Assembly: GCF_033439725.1 (NCBI RefSeq)
Contig: NW_026944386.1
Location: forward strand, 4,216,001 to 4,280,000
Direction: 5' to 3'
Length of the DNA: 64,000 bases
Source: Neurospora tetraspora
Taxonomy: Eukaryota > Ascomycota > Sordariomycetes > Sordariales > Sordariaceae
Of the stretch, positions 56,472 through 64,000 are shown piece by piece; within the stretch, counting starts at the first letter, position 1; the number at the start of each line of letters is the position of its first letter. A model generated the notes under the pieces. It saw only the letters and a list, made by a program, of their open reading frames with translations. It searched no databases and was not told the origin of the DNA. The position numbers and the translations under genes are program-made.

Positions 56472-59260
56472 GCATGAACTCGGCCGAATCTCAACGGGGA
56501 CCGCACAACTCTCGTGCGCGCGTCGAATATCCGTTCACGTGGTGCTAAGTCTGGAATATGACAAAGCACTGCGCAGAACCAAGGTCCTGCGCGCGACAAG
56601 CCCAGAATCGCCTTTCTCGGTGGCCGACGATTTCCAAGGCTGTCCAACATGCCCATACTTTGGCGAACTCACAGCGCCAGCCTCTCAACTCCGGCACGTT
56701 GACAGCGACATGCTCGCACTGGCCTGTCAGCTTCATTTTCTACTAAATGTCGCCGATGACCCATACACATTTAGCTGGCTTCCTGGAATGGAAGAACCCA
56801 GCAAACAATTGTCAAGTGACGATTGTATCATCAACTACAACTCAAGGAGTACGGATCTCACGAGCTTACACAAAAGGAACATAGGAGAACTCGGGTGAAC
56901 ATATTTGCTGGAATATTGTAGATGTTTCTCCCGTGATGTGGAGAAACATCATTTTGTTTTGTACCGTCTCGACACATTATTTGTCAAGTCCCCTTCCCCA
57001 CCACCTGCCACTCCCCTCGACTTCCCCGGATACCCCTGACTGCTTGAACTGGATATCTCCAGCTCCTTCACTCTTTTCTATCCCCAAAACACACTGGCTT
57101 GTACGTATTTGCTATGGAGGAAGCCTCCCATGCCACTGTGAAGGATTTCTTTGGTTTATAGACCTCACTTCAATACAAGCGTCGCTCCTTGCTGTCACGA
57201 TTACCCTCAGAGTTAGCTGCTCATTTACAGTCCTGACTACCTAGGCTGGTGTATCTACCTCAAGAGACACCGGTTGTTGACGACACCCTCAATACAAACT
57301 TTACACTCTTTTGTTGCCTCAATGGTGTGTTGCAAGTTGGGCAAGATGCACCGTCTCTCTAATCAAAGGCCTCTTTCGCTGTGGCTAAATTCCACCTTCA
57401 TGTTCAACATTCTATTTAGTTGAAACGATGGGCATATGTGTGCCAGTACTTCTTTGCCAAAGAGATCTTATAGATCCATTGCGTGCAAAGCCATCACAGA
57501 ATGACAAACAATTTGCGTGGGATAGGCTTCCTGTCAGCTCAGGACCTGGAAGTAGAAAAACAAAAAGTCCTTGAAATCTTCTACCTAGGGTCCCGCATGA
57601 TGCGCCTGTCGTTGAGAAAAGCTTATGGAGACGTTCCATCTGGCCCACCGATCCCGCTTGTTTCCCCACCTCAGACCTCAACTTGTGAGGGGACGCTATG
57701 GGTTAGCGTTTGAGTGCTAGTGCATGGCACCTTACAGCGGGATAGCGGTATTTTGTTAACAGACGTTTGCCCGCCCGCCTGCCCGCTCTCCAACCAGAGC
57801 CAAAGAGACGGGAGTGCGTATTGTCGCTCATCACAATTCAAATGTTCAACAGAAAATTTTTCTTCCACTTCCTTATAAAACGCGAAGTGCTGTGTGATCC
57901 AGTGTTAATGCGCCATAGTGTAAGAATACCTAGCCACTGGAAGCTTAGAAAGAGTGGACGGTGTGAATAGTGACAGGACGTGATCCCCGGGCCTGTAGAT
58001 GCTGAATCGGCGTGATAGTGTACCCATTTCGAAAGAACCGTGATCCAGTTGATGAGGGAAGAAAGACCGCAAAAATGACGGTCGGTGCAACTGTACTCAC
58101 TGACCGCCCGTTCCTTCCTCTCCAGCCTGCTACACCCGATGTGGTAGGTACGTACCGTACCCTCCAGGGCATGAGGCTCAGTGACAGCGGCTGTGTTTGG
58201 TTCTACCAAGGACCGGAACGGATTCCGTACGGACATGCACGATGCAGCCGGCCAGTAATGGTCGGTAACCATTGTGATTGGTCACCAGACCACCTGTGCA
58301 TCGCATTACATCGCTCGCTCTTATATCAACTGGCTCCTCCCTCATTTTTGTCCACTCTCTTCTTCGGTCTTTCTCTCTTGTCCCTTTTCCTTCCGGCCAT
58401 TTTCTCGAGTTCTTTCCACCTTACCCCATCTTCTCTCTCTACATTGGTCGTTGACCTCACCCCCCTTCCTTCCTCGTTCTTCTTGGTTACTTCTCTCTTT
58501 CGTTGATGTCTTTTTGCTCTATGTCTCCTTCCTCACTTCTTTCTTTCTCATTGCCTCTTCCCTGACTGTCCCTTCCTTTTTCGTCTGTTTTTCGGAATCA
58601 TACCTTACTTGCACCCTAAAATGATACCCATTCCCCGATCCTTCTCTCCTGCCCCTACAACTCGTCCGAGTACCCGCCGTCCCAAAGCATTCTACCTTCC
58701 TCCAATTGTGTATTGGCGACACACGAAGAAATGGCCGCTACACACATAGCCGACTGAACGTTCAACATCCACGCATCGGTCACCTTCCAGGCACTTTGCC
58801 ACGGCACAGCTATCCCGAAAGCTTCATCACAAAGGCGCGCTAGGTACGTTCATGCAAGAGACTTCAGCCCAGATCATGTTCACGGACGAGCAGAGGTAAT
58901 GAAGGCGTACAAGTGGTCAACTAATTTTCTGCCTTTGTTTATCTGAACGAACGTTGAGAGATGAGTGCTGAAACGTCGGGTACGGGGTTAAGGATGATGA
59001 GTGGGGGAATACATGATGTTTGAGAGGAGACATGCGTTGCGAACTGGACAATTCGAGAGAAACTAGAAAAAAAGGAAGAAAAAAACAAATAAAAGGAAAA
59101 GGAAAGGAGGTGACAGCAGGCATATTCGTAAAGGACAGAGAAACTGACGGGGAACAGGGGAAACAGAGATGGAAGGAGCGAGAAAAGAACAGTCAGAGCC
59201 TGTTGCCGACCAAAGGCCCTGCTAACAGTGAGTCGGTATGCGCCTCAGAGCGACGAGCCC
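56472..59260. other. Gene-poor stretch between B3 and C4
   Basis: About 2.8 kb with no supported gene. Pyrimidine-rich, CT-biased DNA at about 58320-58620 creates long Leu/Ser frames that are not credible genes. The right end is the 3' flank of C4. Confidence 0.5.
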
Positions 59261-60331
59261 TTACGAATTTAGAGGTATGTTGACTCCCCGCTCATTTTGG
59301 CTTCCAATTCCCCTACCCCGGTTGGCATCAAGTTTGGGAACATTCGAACTCAGCGGGCGTCCTGCCACCGTGTTCCTCTCTTGCTGCTCGTCGGTCATGG
59401 TGACTCGATGAAACTTCTTGGGCTCGTCGCTCGTCTGAGGCCTGCTTCCTACCTCATTCAAAATGGGCGGCTCTTCATCCGCCTTGTCACTCTCCGTGCC
59501 AGGTGAGTCAAGCTCGTCGTTTTGCCCAGAGTTGCCTTCGGACTTGATGCCAGGCTTGATGTTTACATCCTGGACAGCACCACTGGCTTCGCTCGCAGCG
59601 TCCAGCTTGTCCAGTCTGTCCAGTTCCGCCTCTAGCAATGCCATCAGGCGATCGGAGGTTTTGGTCATGACCTTGCTGAGCGTCTGTAGGAGCCACATTT
59701 CCGGGCGTTAGTAACCCAGTCTTTAGAGGTAAGGCATAGGTAGTTGTGCGAACTGTTCGGCACTCACCTTTGCAAAATCGCGTCCGCAAGCCGGGAACGG
59801 CTCTAGGTCGGATGGGATGTCTTGATTGTTACGCTCGGCGTTTTGGCTCATGTTCTTTGCCATCAGATGTCCAGGCACCTTGACTTGCACATGACCGTCG
59901 CTGTGAACCAGCTTCGAGCCAGATCCGCCATTGTCAACCGGGCAAGAAGGTTGCAGCTGATCCAAGAGTAAGTGCGGTTGGTACATGGTGTTTCCTGGAT
60001 AATGCCACAATGGTTGAAGCATTTCAGTCGGCTGTGGCTCCATGCCGCGAGTGTAGGGGTTGGCCCAGGTGTAGTTCAACGTAGCCTGGGTTAGAGGCTG
60101 CGCCGGAATCATGACAGGGACAGCGTACATGCCCTGCATGTGCGCTCCCGGAAAGACAGCCATCAGAGGCCCCGGTACTACACCGGTTGCTTGTCGGTGT
60201 TGGCCATGACTGTATTCTTGGAAGCAAGCGTCAGAGGAATCGTGGCGCCTTGCTGATAGAAAGGGACAACAATCGGCCGGGTCGGCATTGTCGTGGTGCT
60301 GCTGATGGCTTTGGTGATGCTGAGGATCCAT
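59261..60331 (-). CDS. Group C4: largest group-C paralogue
   Basis: Exons 60331-59768 and 59683-59261 with an 84-nt phase-0 intron (GTGAGT...CTACAG); 328 residues. Exon 1 starts MDPQHHQSHQQHH and is His/Gln/Pro/Met-rich and disordered, with a PHLLLDQLQPSCPVDNGG section. It ends CGRDFAK at the same place as C1 (GHGFAE) and C3 (PSFDE), showing the same F-A/D-E/K end before the intron. Exon 2 opens with TLSKVMTKTSDRLMALLEAE, the clearest match to C3, then a long Ser/Glu/Asp-rich tail. No catalytic or transmembrane feature. Confidence 0.75.
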
Positions 60332-61985
60332 GGTATTGAAAAAAAGAAAGAAAATTGAGCTCTAGGGCAAATCAGAGAGTTGCCAAAGTGACCGTTCTGA
60401 GTGCTTCCGGTGGTAAACTTAAGAAAGGATTAATGCTGACAGAAGATGGATACCTTCAAACAGATATCCCCGGGACACGTACGGCTTTAAACTGTTGCTC
60501 GGGGGGCAAGATGTCCATGCGCCGCATTTTCGCAGTGTTAGGCAATTACAGTTGCAGCAGATACCTTGGGGCAAGCCGGCCCGTAGTCGTGGTGTCATCG
60601 CCGACGCCAACCCAACCGCCCACTGTAATGGATCACAATGGCTTCCAAGCCGCAAAACTTCCCGTCGTTCCTCTTTGCCAGTCTCCATAGGTATATTGAA
60701 GGCGTGACTTCCAAGGGATTCGGTGAGCATTCCCTGTGGTCAAGCGACCAATGTTGCATTTGAAGCTCAAACCCGGGACACACACCGGAATTTGTTTTTG
60801 CCTCGTGTGTCTTGTCGTCAAGACCATCAAAGGAGCATGACCGGCTCAACTTAACCAAAAAAACGCCGAATTGCCGGGGCTTGACGCCAAACTTGATGCC
60901 GGCTTCCATCTCAGGCATGATGCCATGCAGAATACTGACTTCGGGCCTGACGTTTCAGTGGCTGGTAATCCCCTGTCCTGCCTGCGCCGATCACCGTTCA
61001 CAGGCTGCCGGGGCATATTCCGCAGCCACTGAGCGACTTTCACAGAGGAGGCGCTCGGCGCAGCTGTTGAAGGAAGGAAGGAAGTTGCGACGCCCAAAGC
61101 AAAAACGCAGGGGGACAGAAGCAAGCCCGCTTGAAGCCAGTTGACGAACTTTGGACGTTGTGGCTTTTTGTCCGAGTTTTCATCAATTTGTTACAACACA
61201 GCACTGGTAATCCCTGCCACCGCCTGAAGGGAGAAGTACAGGCGGTCCGATATTTGCACAAGTTATGTGCAGATGGAAACAATCCTCAACAAAGTACACA
61301 TAGTGGTTCGCTCCTGGAAAGGAAAGTGATAGGGCTTCTGGTCTTGAGCGACACCGGTTACCAAGTACCTTAGGGGGAAAAGGAACCTGCCCTCACCAGC
61401 ACGTACGTACCTGTTCTGTCCCAAAATCCTTCTCGCTCCATGCGAACATGCATCGTCTGAGGCTTGGTTCTAGCTTGGGTTAGTTACGGTTTTCGGTGAG
61501 GACGGAAGTCATCAAGCCAGGTGGTATCAAGTTCAGTGGTGGAAGTTGCCATGGCCATTGACGGCAAGAGGAAACCGCAATACCTTTCAGGTGCCAAGAA
61601 ATCCCCGTACTCCCACTGTTCTGATCACAGCCAGAGCGAAGCGGCTTCTGACCAAGCTTGCTACCACGCAACAACTGAAGTCAGTCAATGTGGATTTGCG
61701 AATAACGTACCCAGAGGTAGCTACCTTGGGGAACAACATCTCGAGCTTTTCTCATTCATCGATACCTCTGCAAAATGGTTGAATGTGGCTTGGCGTCCGC
61801 CATGCGTCAAATCGTAACGCCACGGCAGGAACCCACTCTTAGCTTGTCCGATCGATATACCGGTACCAGCGATTTCCCCTAACATATAACCGGCAGGCCC
61901 CCCAACCAACATTTGGTATGTATCTCTTGCTTCCTTCATCGCATTCTGCCGCCTTTACCTCAAAGCCTGCCTATATATAACACAA
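60332..61985. other. Intergenic region between C4 and the inverted repeat
   Basis: No supported gene. Holds the C4 promoter and, at about 60877-60928, a patch of GGC(A/T)TGATGCC-type repeats. Confidence 0.45.
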
Positions 61986-62404
61986 TACCGAAGGATCTCG
62001 GGAAATCCGACTTTTTAAACTACTGCTTTTAGGGCAGGACATGCCCGGTAGCTGTAGATTGACATGTATGTAAGTTAAGCAATATGGTAATGTGTTGGGC
62101 CGCCGCCACCTGGTAAGGTTGGCTGGCACTTGGCCCACTTTCACTTCCAGACCACACCAGTATTTTTTCCTTCTTTCTTTCTCTTCCCGTAGCGCTTTCT
62201 TTCTGAATCATCCACAATATCATCACTTCTTTCTTTGATTCAGCGGATCGCTTCCCACATAATGTTTCTGAGCGGAGGACTATCAGGCCGAGCGCATATG
62301 CTGGTGTATGTTGGCTGACTGGACTTTGCGTATGCCCTGTCCTGCCCTCCCCAGCCAGTTAAATAGTTTTTTTACAAAGTCGGATTTCCCGAGATTCTTC
62401 GGTA
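61986..62404. repeat. Inverted-repeat element, possible MITE
   Basis: Outer arms 61986-62020 and 62404-62366 are inverted copies (TACCGAAG.ATCTCGGGAAAT core, then CCGACTTT); imperfect pairing continues inward through an AGGGCAGGACA stretch. Total about 420 bp, no coding frame. Size and layout fit a small non-autonomous DNA transposon, but I see no clear target duplication. Confidence 0.6.
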
Positions 62405-62568
62405 CCCTTTGAAGGTCTCTCATAACGGCTAATATTTCCGGCCGGTACCAGCAACAATAATCACACCATCCCATTTCACTTTTCACCCAAAAGTCCTCGT
62501 CTCCAGACCTATCCGGCCAAGCCACATCCTCGTCTTATTTTGACTTGAACAAAGGGCAACCAGTCTCC

Positions 62569-63128
62569 ATGTCTTACAATCACACCACCGGCGCCGCCTC
62601 CTCTGCGGAGGCTTCTCTTATCGAGTCTGCTGTAAGTACCAAACGCCCCGTCCAGCGCATCTCCCTTGCTAACCTACAGCCAAATTGCAGGCTATGCGTA
62701 TGCGTGTAGACGGAGTTCTGGAAGCGGCAGAACCGGCGCTTGGACCTATAGTCCAAAAACTAAAGAGACAGGTACGTAACCCAGGTTTTCGTCAATGCAC
62801 CGGTCTTTTCCACTTTTTCCCTATTCATCATTTCGCTCTCTGTTATCTCCTCTTCATCTATCCGTACATCATCCCCCATCGGCCGCTCGATTTACTGCTT
62901 TTGCACCCGGTCTAACATTTCTATGCGTTGCATCAGCCAAATAATCTGGACACCGCGATAGGGAATATCATGCCGATGGCCCTTGAGATTGTCATTCAGA
63001 GCATTTCTGAAGAACAGCGCTCCCCCTTCAACCCAACCAAAGAGACTGTTAAGGCACTGAAGGGATATATTGCTTTGTGGTTCAAGCGGAAAGTCTTGCT
63101 GGAAGAAATGAGTTCAGACGCAAAGTAG
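62569..63128 (+). CDS. Group A3: three-exon small paralogue
   Basis: Exons 62569-62631, 62691-62771 and 62937-63128; introns of 59 and 165 nt, GTAAGT/TTGCAG and GTACGT/CATCAG, all phase 0; 111 residues. Exon 1 is MSYNHTTGAASSAEASLIES; exon 2 gives a short helix (GVLEAAEPALGPIVQKLKRQ), comparable to ALMPTLLDAVLQ of A2. Exon 3 is the module: NLDTAIGNIMPMALEIVIQS, loop, then VKALKGYIALWFKRKVLLEE. Similarity to A1 and A2 in exon 3 is obvious over its full length, while the first parts differ, so the last exon evolves more slowly. A CTAAC branch-like site precedes the last acceptor. Confidence 0.75.
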
Positions 63129-64000
63129 ACGGCCACGGACGCGGCGGCCGGATGTTGATTTTGCTCCGCTTTTGTCTTCCTGTTCTTGTTGTCTTTTTTG
63201 GTTCATGTTTCGTTTTCCTTGGTTGGTGTTCTTTCCCGATGATGTTTTTCACATATTTCTGCACCACGTTGCTTTTACAGCAACCCCCCTTCACTTTGTT
63301 TTGAACGGTCATCATGGCTGCAAGTGTATGCCTGATGGTACAGAACGTATTCACAGAACACATACACACGGCAATCTCTCTCTCTCGCTCCCCTCAAAGT
63401 AGATAGTCGTGACTTTGAATAGACAAAGTCGATAAAACAAAAGCGACAGACTCATGGCCAACAGATTATGCGACATTCATACTTTCCTGGTGCGTCGCCG
63501 AAATACTGTACAGGGGACACTGCAGTGGACTCCAGCACGGCACGTCGTGCAAAGCACCTTACACTGGACCCGACCTGCACGTCTGACAGCACTCAGGCCT
63601 CGAAGTTGGTGCCAGGGCACAAACGGGTCGTGTGACCCATCGAATAGAAATCATAGAGCGTTAATCTGGTCATTAGGAAATTTCGTGACATCTTCGTCAA
63701 TGCTGACTTTGAGTGTGTCCATGGTTCATTCCGACAACCGCCGTTGGTTTATCACCTCGTCCACCTTCTGTTGTACTTGCCTGTTTTCGGCCCAGGAATT
63801 GAAACGCCGACGCCTGGATGCGATTTCGCAGCAGGGCGCTGTTTCTCGGGGGCTTCTCTGGGAAACCCTTTCCCCCACCCCTGCCCGAGAGTCCAGAAAA
63901 GGCAACTTGACGGCCAGTTGAGACTTTTGATTGGACACGCTAGTGTCTTGGCGAATGCCGATCAAGGCCCCGCTGTCATGTCAACAGAACGGCGGGGTCA
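63129..64000. other. Right end of the window, no supported gene
   Basis: 3' flank of A3, T-rich at about 63170-63300, with a short TCTCTCTCTC run near 63380. Two overlapping frames (63454-63921 plus, 63965-63726 minus) show no recognised domain. Confidence 0.45.

Noticed and set aside
58012-58624. Long Leu/Ser/Phe frames that look like membrane proteins
   Set aside because: They follow a CT-biased tract and two overlapping frames look equally 'hydrophobic'; no domain or start context.
1-64000. CRISPR arrays, operons and bacterial-type promoters
   Set aside because: None present; the window is eukaryotic with spliceosomal introns.

Overview
The window is fungal nuclear DNA, most probably from a filamentous ascomycete of the Sordariomycetes (Sordariales-like). 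The signs are short GT..AG introns with CTAAC-type branch sites, a dispersed (non-rDNA) 5S-like sequence, a Tad-type LINE, HeLo and NACHT receptor genes, and an AT-rich island whose repeat arms differ mainly by C/T and G/A transitions, as RIP would leave. No species can be named from this.

Left part (1-19.4 kb), mostly conserved housekeeping genes: an ARMH3-like Golgi protein (923-3351), the mitochondrial Fe-S scaffold ISA1 (4492-5335), the replication/repair AAA+ ATPase MGS1/WRNIP1 (6187-8031), a HeLo-NACHT NLR-type receptor (12227-8815, minus), a soluble inorganic pyrophosphatase with an odd acidic tail (16235-17525), an unrecognised Cys-rich/charged protein (17832-19079) and an intron-bearing tRNA-Pro(AGG) (19311-19400).

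Middle (19.9-28.5 kb), decayed and mobile DNA: a 5S rRNA relic, a PNP-NACHT receptor pseudogene with a TPR fragment beside it in inverted orientation, and an almost complete Tad-like LINE (minus).

Right part (28.6-63.1 kb), the most unusual region: gene-poor DNA in which nearly every credible gene belongs to one set of ten small paralogues. They fall into three groups: A (28653, 37733, 62569), B (32326, 45363, 55370) and C (36214, 48564, 51285, 60331). In all of the nine whose upstream side is preserved, a phase-0 intron sits just before a last exon that starts with a short amphipathic helix of similar pattern; in the truncated tenth (A1) an acceptor AG sits at the same place. Group B also carries a SANT/Myb-like block, so these may be transcription-factor-like proteins that share a C-terminal association module. 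I do not recognise this set as a described family. The same region holds an AT-rich island with inverted LTR-like relics (42.9-44.35 kb), a Tc1/mariner element with TA target duplication (52140-53559), and several inverted and tandem repeats.

Exon borders were placed by eye from splice consensus and reading frame; none has been checked against transcripts or databases.
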